The position numbers and the translations under genes were made by a program. From assembly GCA_964630925.1 (NCBI GenBank), contig CAZVZK010000127.1, forward strand, positions 1-29,404: a DNA stretch of 29,404 nt, read 5' to 3'. This document shows, piece by piece, positions 7,396-14,798 of the stretch (its first letter is position 1; the number at the start of each line of letters is the position of its first letter). The stretch is from RGDT01 sp964630925. Lineage in GTDB: Bacteria; Planctomycetota; Planctomycetia; Gemmatales; Gemmataceae. A model generated the notes under the pieces. That model was given only the letters and a program-made list of their open reading frames with translations. It was not told the DNA's origin and did not search any database.

Positions 7396-8577
7396 ATGCC
7401 CCGCCCCTACCGCGTCGGCGTCGTCGGCCTCGGCGTCGCCGGCGCCTCCGCCGCGTACCTGCTGGCACGCGACGGACACCACGTCACCGTGATGGAACGC
7501 GCCCCCCAGCCGCGCCCCGTCGGGGCCGGCGTCCTCTTGCAGTACTCCGGCCAGCAGGTTCTGCGGCACCTGGGCGTGCTGGACCACGTCGCCGCCCACG
7601 CCGCCCCCATCGACGAGCTGCACGCCCGCCACGACACCGGCGGCACCCTGATCCGGACCCGTTTCGGCGACCTCGCGCCGGGCTGCCGCGCCTACGGCGT
7701 GCATCGCGGCGTCCTCTTCAACGCCCTCCACGAGCTGCTCAAGACGGCCACCGCCGAGGTCCGCCTCACCTGCGACATCACCTCGCGCGAGGTGCGCCCC
7801 GAGGGCGTCTTCCTGGGCGACGCCTGCGGGGGACGCCACGGCCCGTTCGACTTCGTCATCGCCGCCGAGGGCTCGCGCTCCAAGCTGCGCGCGGCGTGCC
7901 GCCTGCGGGTGTCGATCACCGACTACCCGCACGGCACCCTGTGGATGATCGCGCCGGGCCGCGGCGTGCCGGGGACGCTGCTCCAGGTGGTGCGTGGCTG
8001 CCGCAACCTCTTCGGCCTGCTCCCCCTCGGCGACGGCCTGGTGACGGTGTACTGGGGCCTGCCGCTGGCGAAGTTCGACGAGACGAGGCGTCGCGGCCTC
8101 GACGCCCTCAAATCCGAGATCCTCGCCTTCAGCCCGGAGGCCGCCCCCGCCCTCGACCTCGTCGTGGACATCAGCCAGCTCATCCTCACGTCCTACCGCC
8201 ACGTCCACATGAGGCGCTGGCATGATGACCACACGCTGTTCATCGGCGACGCCGCCCACGCCATGAGCCCCCATCTCGGCCAGGGCATCAACCTCGCCCT
8301 GCTCGACGCCTGGGTCTTCGCCGGCTGCCTGCGTGCGGCATCGACCCCCGCCGCCGCCTTCGCCGCGTACCGGAGGGCGCGTGGGTCGCACCTGAGCTAC
8401 TACGCGACGGTGACGTTCCTCCTGTCCCCGTTCTTCCAGTCGGACTGGCCGCTCCTTGGCTGGGGCCGCGACCTCTTCCTGCCGCTGCTGCCGTGGATCC
8501 CGTTCGTGAAGCGGCAGATGCTGATGACGGTGGCCGGCGTGAAGGGCGGCTGGCTGCGCGGCGAGATGGGGATCTGA
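7396..8577 (+). CDS. FAD-dependent monooxygenase (PHBH/UbiH-like)
   Basis: This 393-residue protein is a group A flavoprotein monooxygenase. The Rossmann dinucleotide motif is GLGVAG (G11, G13, G16), ending at E34, which would contact the ADP ribose. The DG-type motif is present as VIAAEGSRSKLR (about 155-166, with Glu in place of Asp). The second FAD motif is FIGDAAHAMSPHLGQGINLAL (D285). The C-terminus has hydrophobic helices (LSYYATVTFLLSPFFQSDWPLLGW) that may contact membrane or substrate. Such enzymes hydroxylate aromatic or quinone-like substrates using NAD(P)H and O2; the substrate cannot be read here. The start is set by the Rossmann strand. It is divergent from the SUMF1 gene, with 90 bp between. 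Confidence 0.88.
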   Translation: MPRPYRVGVVGLGVAGASAAYLLARDGHHVTVMERAPQPRPVGAGVLLQYSGQQVLRHLGVLDHVAAHAAPIDELHARHDTGGTLIRTRFGDLAPGCRAYGVHRGVLFNALHELLKTATAEVRLTCDITSREVRPEGVFLGDACGGRHGPFDFVIAAEGSRSKLRAACRLRVSITDYPHGTLWMIAPGRGVPGTLLQVVRGCRNLFGLLPLGDGLVTVYWGLPLAKFDETRRRGLDALKSEILAFSPEAAPALDLVVDISQLILTSYRHVHMRRWHDDHTLFIGDAAHAMSPHLGQGINLALLDAWVFAGCLRAASTPAAAFAAYRRARGSHLSYYATVTFLLSPFFQSDWPLLGWGRDLFLPLLPWIPFVKRQMLMTVAGVKGGWLRGEMGI

Positions 8578-8587
8578 GGCGATTGCC

Positions 8588-8616
8588 TTGGCACGCGCGA
8601 GGCGGCCGGTTACGCT
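8588..8616 (+). promoter_or_regulatory. Candidate sigma70-type promoter
   Basis: TTGGCA (8588-8593, five of six matches to TTGACA) and TACGCT (8611-8616) are spaced by exactly 17 bases, about 54 bases before the ATG at 8670. Confidence 0.45.
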
Positions 8617-8669
8617 GACACCGGCACCCGGACCTGGGCGGCCCGCGTGTCGCGTCGGAGGCCAAGGCC

Positions 8670-9377
8670 ATGAGCCACAACTGGTTCCACCTCGTTCACA
8701 TGATCGGCCACGTCGTCACCCACCTCGTGAATCACTCCGGCAAGGGGCACGGGGAGAGTGAGGCGGACGCGGCCGCCGCCGAGGCGGAACGCCAACGCCT
8801 CGCCAGCGAGCAGGCCGAACGCGAACGCCAGGCCCAGGCGCAGGCCGCTCACGAACACTGGCTCTGGGAGCAAGGGCGCCCGGAGAGGGCGCGGGAGTAC
8901 GGGATCGGCACGTTCGTCGCGCTCACGGCCCTCGGGGCCTTCCTGGGCTTCGCTGCGGGCAACGGCTGGTTCTATCACCAGGCCCTCAGCGAGCATTACG
9001 ACAAGGAGCGCGTCAAGGAGATCGCGAAGGGGAGTTACACCACGAGCCCTGTCGGCATGGCGGTCGCGGAGTACGTGCTGGGCCGCATGTCCACGAGCCG
9101 GGTTCAGCACGCCGTCCAGGATGCGGCGTGGCCCCTGATCCTCCTCGCCTTCATCCCGCTCTTCGGGAAGGGCCTCGATCTGACGACGATCCTCTACACG
9201 TTGTTCGTGTTCGGCCTGCGTGGCATTATCCACCTGTTGACGATACCCGCGGCCCTGGTGTTCGAGCAGATCAGCGGCCCCGTCATGGGGGCCATCGTGA
9301 TCGGCCTGTCGTTCGCCCTCTGGGGCGTCCTCATCGGGCTGGCGGTCAATTTCATCTACAAGAACTCCGGTGACTGA
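8670..9377 (+). CDS. Hypothetical integral membrane protein with coiled-coil N-terminus
   Basis: This 235-residue protein is of no family I can name. The first 27 residues are His-rich (HNWFHLVHMIGHVVTHLVNHSGKGH). Residues about 30-65 form a charged Ala/Glu/Arg/Gln helix likely to be a coiled coil. After that come about four hydrophobic segments: about 79-98 (IGTFVALTALGAFLGFAAG), about 152-168, about 175-195 and about 207-229 (VMGAIVIGLSFALWGVLIGL). Its last codons lie 56 bp before the aroC start. The His-rich leader might bind metal but nothing shows that it does. A candidate promoter precedes it, so it is probably transcribed on its own. Confidence 0.7.
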   Translation: MSHNWFHLVHMIGHVVTHLVNHSGKGHGESEADAAAAEAERQRLASEQAERERQAQAQAAHEHWLWEQGRPERAREYGIGTFVALTALGAFLGFAAGNGWFYHQALSEHYDKERVKEIAKGSYTTSPVGMAVAEYVLGRMSTSRVQHAVQDAAWPLILLAFIPLFGKGLDLTTILYTLFVFGLRGIIHLLTIPAALVFEQISGPVMGAIVIGLSFALWGVLIGLAVNFIYKNSGD

Positions 9378-9420
9378 CGGCGGCACGGATTCGCGTCCCA
9401 CGGCCCCCTCGGGGAATGCC

Positions 9421-9426
9421 TACAAT
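9421..9426 (+). promoter_or_regulatory. TACAAT -10 box immediately upstream of aroC
   Basis: TACAAT lies only 6 bases before the aroC ATG at 9433. If it is used as a -10 element, transcription would start at or inside the start codon, giving a leaderless mRNA. No Shine-Dalgarno sequence is visible before this ATG, which fits. No clear -35 is seen. Confidence 0.4.
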
Positions 9427-9432
9427 ACCGCC

Positions 9433-10533
9433 ATGCCAGGAAACTCCTTCGGCGAACGGTTCCGCCTCACCACGGCCGGCGTCAGCCACGGCCCCGGTTA
9501 CCTCGCCATCCTCGACGGCTGCCCCCCCGGCCTACCGCTCTCCGTCGAGGACCTCCTCCCCGACCTGCGCCGCCGACGCCCCGGCCAGTCGAAGCTCACC
9601 ACCCAGCGGGACGAGGACGACCTCCCCGAGATCCTCTCCGGCGTCCACGACGGCCACACCGACGGCACCCCCATCGGCCTCCTCTTCCGCAACAAGGACC
9701 AGCGCTCCGCCGACTACGGCGACATCCTCGACAAGTACCGCCCCGGCCACGCCGACTTCTCCTTCGACGCCAGGTTCGGCCACCGCGACCCGCGCGGCGG
9801 GGGCCGCTCCAGCGCCCGCGAGACGGTCTGCCGCGTCGCCGCCGGCGCCGTCGCCCGCAAACTCCTCGCCCGCGAAGGCGTCCGCGTCCTCGGCTGGGTC
9901 AGCCGGGTCGGGAACGTCATCGCCGACATCGGCGACCCGCTGAGCGTGACATTGGCCCAGGTGGAGGCCAACCCCGTCCGCTGCCCCGACCCCGACGCCG
10001 CCGCCCGCATGGAGGCCCTCATCGACGAGGTCCGTCTGGACCGCGACTCCGTCGGCGGCGTGTGCGAGCTGGTTGCACAGGGCGTGCCGGCCGGCCTCGG
10101 CGAGCCCGTCTTCGACAAGCTCAAGGCCGACCTCGCCAAGGCCCTCCTCTCCCTCCCCGCCGTCCTCGGCTTCGAGTACGGGGCGGGCTTCGCCGTCGCC
10201 GGGATGCGCGGCAGCGAGTGCAACGACGCCTTCATCCCCAAACCGGAACGCCGACACGGCATCGGCACCGAGACGAACCGCCACGGCGGCATGCTCGGCG
10301 GCATCTCCACCGGCGAGCCGGTCATCTGCCGGGTGGCCGTCAAGCCGACGAGCAGCCTGCCGCGGCCCCAGCGGACGGTGACGCGGGCCGGCGAGCCGAC
10401 GGAGATCAGCACGAAGGGCCGGCACGACCCGTGCCTGCTGCCGCGGTTCGTGCCGATGGGCGAGGCCATGATGCTGCTGGTGCTGGCCGACCACTGGCTA
10501 CGCTGGCGCTCGCAGTGCGGGGCGATCCGATGA
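9433..10533 (+). CDS. aroC: Chorismate synthase
   Basis: This 366-residue protein is chorismate synthase, the last shikimate-pathway enzyme, which makes chorismate from 5-enolpyruvylshikimate-3-phosphate with reduced FMN. Clear signatures are SFGERFRLTTAGVSHGPGY at the N-terminus, the GGRSSARETVCRVAAGAVA block, GMRGSECNDAF (the family usually has His after GSE; here Cys), TNRHGGMLGGISTGEP, VKPTSSL and GRHDPCLLPRFVPMGEAM. Length is normal for the family. The ATG at 9433 is chosen because the family starts at (M)xGNSFGxxF. Its stop overlaps the start of the following YkgJ-like gene (ATGA), indicating translational coupling. Confidence 0.97.
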   Translation: MPGNSFGERFRLTTAGVSHGPGYLAILDGCPPGLPLSVEDLLPDLRRRRPGQSKLTTQRDEDDLPEILSGVHDGHTDGTPIGLLFRNKDQRSADYGDILDKYRPGHADFSFDARFGHRDPRGGGRSSARETVCRVAAGAVARKLLAREGVRVLGWVSRVGNVIADIGDPLSVTLAQVEANPVRCPDPDAAARMEALIDEVRLDRDSVGGVCELVAQGVPAGLGEPVFDKLKADLAKALLSLPAVLGFEYGAGFAVAGMRGSECNDAFIPKPERRHGIGTETNRHGGMLGGISTGEPVICRVAVKPTSSLPRPQRTVTRAGEPTEISTKGRHDPCLLPRFVPMGEAMMLLVLADHWLRWRSQCGAIR

Positions 10534-10856
10534 CCGAGGCGGAGTACGACTGCCAGGCGTGCGGCGCCTGCTGCGTCGATTACTTCGGCACGCCGGGGTA
10601 CATCGAGCTGTACCCCGACGAGCGCGAGCGGATGCGCTCCCTCTCCCTGCCCGTCGTCGATTGGCACGGCCAGAAGCTGCTCGGCACCCGCCCGCACGAC
10701 GGCCCCGGCGGCGACACCTGCTGCGTCGCCTTCACGGGCGACGTGGGCAAGAAATGCGCCTGCACGATCCACCCACAGCGCCCGACGGCGTGCCGCGAGT
10801 TCGAGGCGGGCAGCCTCGGCTGCCTGTTCGCCCGCGAGGCCGCGGGGCTGGCGTGA
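10530..10856 (+). CDS. YkgJ-family cysteine-cluster protein
   Basis: This 108-residue protein starts with a CxxCGxCC cluster (C8, C11, C14, C15). It later has DTCCVAFTGDVGKKCACTIH, then PQRPTACREFEAGSLGC, the typical YkgJ/CxxCxxCC pattern that is thought to bind Zn or an iron-sulfur cluster. The precise role is unknown for the family. The start ATG overlaps the aroC stop in an ATGA arrangement, so the two are translated from one message. An association with chorismate synthase is not something I know to be conserved; it may be simple packing. It converges on the kinase gene with 12 bp between stops. Confidence 0.88.
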   Translation: MTEAEYDCQACGACCVDYFGTPGYIELYPDERERMRSLSLPVVDWHGQKLLGTRPHDGPGGDTCCVAFTGDVGKKCACTIHPQRPTACREFEAGSLGCLFAREAAGLA

Positions 10857-10868
10857 ACGACGGGGGAG

Positions 10869-12650
10869 TCACTTCACACGCATCGCCAGCTCCAGGTAAT
10901 CCGCACGCCCGCGCAGCGGCGTCAGCGCCGGGTCGGCGTGCAGCGCCTTGCGGTTGTCCGGCCGGTCCTTCCCGAAGTAACCCAGCGTCTCGGCGCAGTT
11001 CAGGAGTTGCACCGAGCCGAGCGAGAACTGCTCCGACAGCTTCGCCGCGTCCGAGGCGTCCAGGCCCGATTCACGCACCGACTTGGCGGCCTGGGCGTAG
11101 AAGCACGCCAGCTTGAACAGCACGGCGCCGGGGTTGCTCGCCACCCGCTCGTACACCTTCCCTCCCCGCGTCACAGTGACGATGTCATCGACCGCCCTCG
11201 CCGTCACCGCCAACAGCGTCGTCGCCCGCTTGCTCTGCGCCAGCGCCAGCGCCTCCTGCTTGCGTGCCTCCGCCTCCTTCTCGCGTGCCACCTTCGTCTC
11301 GCCGTCGGCCACGCCCTTGAGCCGCTCCGCCTCGCGCCACCCCTTCAACGCCTCCGCCTTCTCGTGGTTGAGCTGCAGGGTGAACCCCACCCACACGGCG
11401 ACGAACGCCGCCAGCGCCGCCACCGACCCGCCCAGCGCCAGCGCAGCCGCCGGCCGCCGCCGCACCCACTTCACCGCACGCTCCACGACGCCTGCCGGAC
11501 GCGCCCGCACCGGCTCCCCGGCCAGGAAGCGCCGCATGTCGTCGGCCAGCTCCCTCGCCCCGCCGTACCGGCGGCCCTGCTCCTTGGCCAGGCACTTCAG
11601 GCACACCGTCTCCAGGTCCGCCGGCACCGACGGGTTCAGCGTCCGTGGCGCCACCGGGTCGTCGTCGATCACCTGCTTCAGCGTCGTCATCACCGAGTCG
11701 GCCCGGAACGGCGGGCGGCCCGTGAGCATCTCATACAGGATCGCCCCCAGGCCGTACACGTCCGCCGGCGGGCCGACCGAGGCATTCTCGGCCCGCGCCT
11801 GCTCCGGGGCCATGTACGACGGCGTCCCGAGGATCGCGCCGGAGCGTGTGTGCGACGAGTCGCCCGCCGTCTTCGCCAGCCCGAAGTCGGTCACCTTTGG
11901 CGCGCCGTCCACGCCGATCAACACGTTCTGCGGCTTCAGATCCCGATGCACGATCCCTGCGGCGTGGGCGTGGGCGACGGCCTCGGCGAGCGGCACCAGC
12001 AGCGCCGCCGCCTCGCGCGGCGGCAGCGGCGTCCCGTTGATCTTCTGCGCCAGCGTCCCGCCCGCGACGTACTCGAGGGCGACGAACGGCTCGGCGTCGT
12101 CCGGCGCCGACACCTCGTGGACCTGCACGATGTTCGCGTGCCGCAACGACGCCACCGCCCGCGCCTCGGCCAGGAACCGGGCACGCTCGTCCGGGCCGTC
12201 GCCGCGTAGGATCTTGATGGCCGCCAGACGCGAGGTGAGGGTGCGATGCCGCCCCTTGTACACCACGCCCATCCCGCCACGCCCCGCCTCGCCCAGCACG
12301 TCGTAAGGCCCGATGGCGGCGGGCGGGTGGCCGGCGTCGGGCGGCATGACGCCGGTGTCGGCGCCCCGGCCCGGCTGCGTGTCCAGCACGCCGACGGCGC
12401 AGTGCAGCGCGAACTGCCGCCGCAGCCCGGCCGCGAGGGCCGGGAAGCGGGCGAGATACTCCTCCAACGTCGGCCTCTCGCCGAACTCCTCGCGGAGCAG
12501 CACCTCGGCGTAGATCAGATCGAGCATCTGCTCGCCGTCCGGCGTCGGCAGCCCTGCGAGCAGCTCTTCGAGCCGCGGACGCCCGCCCCCCTCCCAGCGG
12601 GCGATCTGGGCGGCGCGGACGTCATCGAGAGCGGGTGCTAGATCAGGCAT
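10869..12650 (-). CDS. Membrane-anchored Ser/Thr protein kinase with short extracytoplasmic tail
   Basis: This 593-residue Hanks-type kinase has an N-terminal region (1-113) carrying the planctomycete DLIYAEVLLREEFGERPTLEEYLARFP motif that recruits or identifies these kinases. The catalytic domain (about 114-378) is complete: GEAGRGGMGVVYKG glycine loop, K146, HRDLKPQN (D237), DFG (255-257) and APE (281-283). One transmembrane helix (about 402-424) is followed by a charged coiled coil rich in Lys/Glu/Arg/Ala and a short tail. The tail contains remnants typical of the end of TPR-bearing kinases (ADPALTPLRGRADYLELAMRVK). Paralogs often carry long WD40 or TPR sensors here; this tail is short, about 170 residues. 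It overlaps the ECF sigma gene by 8 bases. Confidence 0.94.
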   Translation of the reverse strand: MPDLAPALDDVRAAQIARWEGGGRPRLEELLAGLPTPDGEQMLDLIYAEVLLREEFGERPTLEEYLARFPALAAGLRRQFALHCAVGVLDTQPGRGADTGVMPPDAGHPPAAIGPYDVLGEAGRGGMGVVYKGRHRTLTSRLAAIKILRGDGPDERARFLAEARAVASLRHANIVQVHEVSAPDDAEPFVALEYVAGGTLAQKINGTPLPPREAAALLVPLAEAVAHAHAAGIVHRDLKPQNVLIGVDGAPKVTDFGLAKTAGDSSHTRSGAILGTPSYMAPEQARAENASVGPPADVYGLGAILYEMLTGRPPFRADSVMTTLKQVIDDDPVAPRTLNPSVPADLETVCLKCLAKEQGRRYGGARELADDMRRFLAGEPVRARPAGVVERAVKWVRRRPAAALALGGSVAALAAFVAVWVGFTLQLNHEKAEALKGWREAERLKGVADGETKVAREKEAEARKQEALALAQSKRATTLLAVTARAVDDIVTVTRGGKVYERVASNPGAVLFKLACFYAQAAKSVRESGLDASDAAKLSEQFSLGSVQLLNCAETLGYFGKDRPDNRKALHADPALTPLRGRADYLELAMRVK

Positions 12651-13227
12651 GTCCTACCTCGATGCCGAGATGGGCCGTCACCCGGTCGAGGGCGCGGCCG
12701 AGTTTCTTCCGCAGGGTGTCGGGCTGCCCGCCGACCTGCGCGGCGATCTCCGGCCAGTCGAGGCCGGAGGCGCGCAGGTCCGCGAGGCGGCGCTCCTCAT
12801 CATCGAGGCGCTTACGCACCTCGTCGAGCAGGTCACGCGAGGCGACGATGTGGGCCGGCTCATGCTCCGCGCCGGGCAGGCCATCCAGCTCGCCGTCGTC
12901 CAGGCGGCGGGCGTCGCGTTTGGCCGCCTGCTGCCGCCGCGCCCGGTCGGCGAGCTTGTTGCGTGCCATCACGTTGAGCATGCGGGCCAGGTCCTCGGGC
13001 CGGCTCAGCTCGAACTCGCCGAGGCGGGCGCGGACGAAGAAGTTGGCGAGGACGGACTGGCACACGTCGTCGGCGTCGAAGTGCCGCCGTAGACGCGGGT
13101 CGCCGAGGCGGACGCGGACGGCGCGGCGCAATTCGGGCTCGAGCTGGCGGACGAGGTCCGACGCGGCGCGCTGATCGCCGGCGCGGGCGCGGGCGAGCAG
13201 GTCGCGGAAGACTTCGGAGTCCGTCAT
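12643..13227 (-). CDS. ECF-type RNA polymerase sigma factor
   Basis: This 194-residue protein has sigma region 2 (about 10-90: VFRDLLARARAGDQRAASDLVRQLEPELRRAVRVRL, then FDADDVCQSVLANFFVR and LARMLNVMARNKLADRARRQQA). It has region 4 at the end (LADLRASGLDWPEIAAQVGGQPDTLRKKLGRALDRVTAHLG). The DADDVCQSVLANFF signature is the form found in planctomycete ECF sigma factors linked to Ser/Thr kinases. Its stop overlaps the ATG of the following kinase (8 bases), so the kinase is probably the partner that modulates it by phosphorylation. ATG at 13227 is chosen over far-upstream in-frame starts, because upstream residues are translated from the intergenic inverted repeat. Confidence 0.93.
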   Translation of the reverse strand: MTDSEVFRDLLARARAGDQRAASDLVRQLEPELRRAVRVRLGDPRLRRHFDADDVCQSVLANFFVRARLGEFELSRPEDLARMLNVMARNKLADRARRQQAAKRDARRLDDGELDGLPGAEHEPAHIVASRDLLDEVRKRLDDEERRLADLRASGLDWPEIAAQVGGQPDTLRKKLGRALDRVTAHLGIEVGHA

Positions 13228-13260
13228 CTCAGGCCCTCGCGGAGGGAGAACGCCCCCTCC

Positions 13261-13290
13261 TGTATACCACGGACGCCCGTGGGCCGTCCA
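13261..13290 (-). promoter_or_regulatory. Candidate promoter of the sigma factor-kinase operon
   Basis: On the minus strand, TGGACG (13285-13290) and TATACA (13261-13266) are separated by 18 bases, 34 bases before the ATG at 13227. A short perfect inverted repeat (CCACGG ... CCGTGG, 13267-13282) fills most of the spacer and could be an operator, possibly for self-regulation. Confidence 0.4.
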
Positions 13291-13327
13291 TCGAACGGCG
13301 AATCTTTCCAGCGCAAGGAAGAAGAGG

Positions 13328-13475
13328 GCATACCACGAAATAAACGGAAGACACGAAAAAGAAGACAAAACAAAGACAGACAGATAGGTAGAAGACAACT
13401 GGTTCAATATTTATTATTGATTCCTGCTTTGATTCTATGTCTTTTTTTGTGTCTTCCGTGTATTTCGTGATATGC
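13328..13475. repeat. Large inverted repeat made of 9-nt CACG units (element A)
   Basis: Arms at 13328-13360 and 13443-13475 are complementary at 30 of 33 positions, around an AT-rich centre of about 82 bases. Read inward from the right end, the arm consists of three consecutive 9-mers: CACGAAATA, CACGGAAGA, CACAAAAAA. The element differs sharply in base composition from its surroundings. The same 9-nt design is found at 20898-21038. It does not encode a protein and is not a known insertion sequence as far as I can see. Confidence 0.85.
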
Positions 13476-13499
13476 ATTCTTCCTGCCTCTGCCGCCCCC

Positions 13500-13528
13500 T
13501 TGCGGACCACGCCCCCCCCGCCTAGTAT
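13500..13528 (+). promoter_or_regulatory. Candidate promoter of the small lipoprotein gene
   Basis: TTGCGG (13500-13505) and TAGTAT (13523-13528) have a 17-base spacer that includes a run of eight C. The ATG follows at 13579; the leader would be about 45 bases. Confidence 0.45.
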
Positions 13529-13578
13529 CACCACGGCCGGCCTCCGCATAACGCGGCGCGGCCACGGAGGATACCCCC

Positions 13579-13902
13579 ATGCCGCGCCTCGTGTTCTGCG
13601 CCCGCCTCGCGTTCGTCCTGGCGATCTGCCTGCTGGTGCCCGCCTGCAAGAGCAAGGTGACCAAGGCCAACTACGACAAGATCACCGACGGTTTGGCGTT
13701 GGAGGACGTCGAGAAGATCCTCGGTAAGGGCAGCAAGGAGACGGGGGACGGCTCCAACGTCGCCGGACAGTTCGGCGTCGCCATCACCGCCCCGCCGACG
13801 GTGGGCGGGGGCGACGTGTACGTCTGGGAGACCAACACCGCCACGGTCCGCATCACCTTCAAGCAGGGGAAGGTGGTTCACCGGCAGGCGAAGTGGGAGT
13901 AG
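13579..13902 (+). CDS. Small lipoprotein, BamE/SmpA-like fold
   Basis: This 107-residue protein begins with a lipoprotein signal (MPRLVFCARLAFVLAICLLVPAC), with the lipid-bearing Cys at residue 23. The mature part reads KSKVTKANYDKITDGLALEDVEKILGKGSKE, then VYVWETNTATVRITFKQGKVVHRQ. The pattern of a helix-turn 'I..GM....V..ILG' followed by strands 'Y.W......I.V.F..GKV' is that of BamE/SmpA-like and DUF3862 domains, which serve as small scaffolds at the outer membrane or periplasm. A specific role in outer-membrane assembly is not claimed. Its stop is 9 bp from the stop of the convergent NlpC-like gene. It likely has its own promoter. Confidence 0.75.
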   Translation: MPRLVFCARLAFVLAICLLVPACKSKVTKANYDKITDGLALEDVEKILGKGSKETGDGSNVAGQFGVAITAPPTVGGGDVYVWETNTATVRITFKQGKVVHRQAKWE

Positions 13903-13911
13903 ACGGCCCGA

Positions 13912-14709
13912 TCAGACGCCCTCGAAGACCACGCGGTCCGCCTTCACCTCCCGGCCGTCCACCCAAACGTGCAGGCCGCCGGGGCGCAGCTCCGCGCGGA
14001 CGTGGAGCCTGCTCGTTTTCTGGCCCGACCGGAAGGCGGCGGACTTGTGGTCATGGTGGAAGATCTTGACGAGGCCCCGGTCGCCGGGCGTCGAGACGAG
14101 GACGGTGAAGAACTGCCTCCGGATCGGCTTGCCGTTGACGCTGACGTGCAGCCCGGCGTCGTAGAGGGCCTCCATGGCCTGCTCCCTGGCATATGCGCCG
14201 TGCAGCCGCGCCTCGGCCTTGCCGTCGCGGAGCGTGATGAGGGTACGCTTGACGGTGGCGCCCAGCGCGCGGGGGCGGCGCGCCTCCACCACCCCGGCCG
14301 GGTCGTAAGCGCCGGCCACGACGACTCCGCCCCCGGCCGCGTGGGCCATCTCGCCACGCCCGATGTGGATCCCGATGTGCGTGATCGTCCCGGCCGGGTA
14401 CTTGCCGTAGGTGTTCTGGAAGAACAGGAGGTCGCCGGGCTGAAGTTGCGCCCGTGTCACCTCGGGGCCGATCTCGTCGCCGGCCAGGCTGTCCGCGAAC
14501 CAGGGGCCGACGGGGAAGCGCAGCCCGAGGCGGCGGTAGCGCGGTGGCAGGGGGGCCACCGGCATCTCCCCCTGCTTGCCCAGCGCGGTCAGGTACACGT
14601 GGCGCACGAAGGACGCGCAGAACGGGTACGCGCCGTACTTCGCCTCGAAAAAGCTCCTCCCGTTCCACCCCCGCGCGACCTCCACGACCTTCTTCTGGTT
14701 CTCGTTCAT
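13912..14709 (-). CDS. NlpC/P60-like cysteine peptidase family protein
   Basis: This 265-residue protein has a compact NlpC/P60-type domain in residues 1-150. The presumed nucleophile is C31 (GAYPFCASFVRHVY), and the presumed catalytic His is H111 (TITHIGIHIGRGEMAHA), with PGDLLFF between them as in the family. H123 may complete the triad. Family members cut peptidoglycan stem peptides or related amides. There is no signal peptide or membrane segment, which is unusual for a wall hydrolase and may mean a cytoplasmic role. Residues 150-265 form an uncharacterised beta-rich domain with VSVNGKPIRRQFFTVLVSTPGDRGLVKIFHHD. The ATG at 14709 is used; an in-frame GTG one codon upstream is less likely. 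Convergent with the small lipoprotein gene. Confidence 0.8.
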   Translation of the reverse strand: MNENQKKVVEVARGWNGRSFFEAKYGAYPFCASFVRHVYLTALGKQGEMPVAPLPPRYRRLGLRFPVGPWFADSLAGDEIGPEVTRAQLQPGDLLFFQNTYGKYPAGTITHIGIHIGRGEMAHAAGGGVVVAGAYDPAGVVEARRPRALGATVKRTLITLRDGKAEARLHGAYAREQAMEALYDAGLHVSVNGKPIRRQFFTVLVSTPGDRGLVKIFHHDHKSAAFRSGQKTSRLHVRAELRPGGLHVWVDGREVKADRVVFEGV

Positions 14710-14734
14710 CACCCGTCCCCCTCGCTGTTCGTGT

Positions 14735-14764
14735 GTAGGAGTGGCCTGCGGCCGCCACTCCTAC
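14735..14764. terminator. REP-like hairpin, 11-bp perfect stem
   Basis: GTAGGAGTGGC (14735-14745) and GCCACTCCTAC (14754-14764) form a perfect 11-bp stem with the 8-base loop CTGCGGCC. It lies between the M81 peptidase stop and the NlpC-like start, both on the minus strand. No T-tract follows. The GTAGGAG/CTCCTAC ends recall REP-type repeats of pseudomonads. It may end or stabilise the M81 transcript. Confidence 0.6.
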
Positions 14765-14798
14765 GCCCGCCTCGCCGGGGTGTGACGCGGAACGGGGC

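Larger units (their letters stand above)
13228..13578. other. Divergent intergenic region with large inverted repeat
   Basis: No gene is supported here. The region holds a likely promoter for the sigma factor at its left end, an AT-rich inverted repeat element (13328-13475) in the middle, and a likely promoter for the small lipoprotein at its right end. Open frames across the element are translated repeat sequence, not proteins. Confidence 0.7.

Noticed and set aside
13228..13407. N-terminal extension of the ECF sigma factor
   Set aside because: Residues before the ATG at 13227 are translated from the inverted-repeat element and promoter; sigma homology begins at MTDSEVF.
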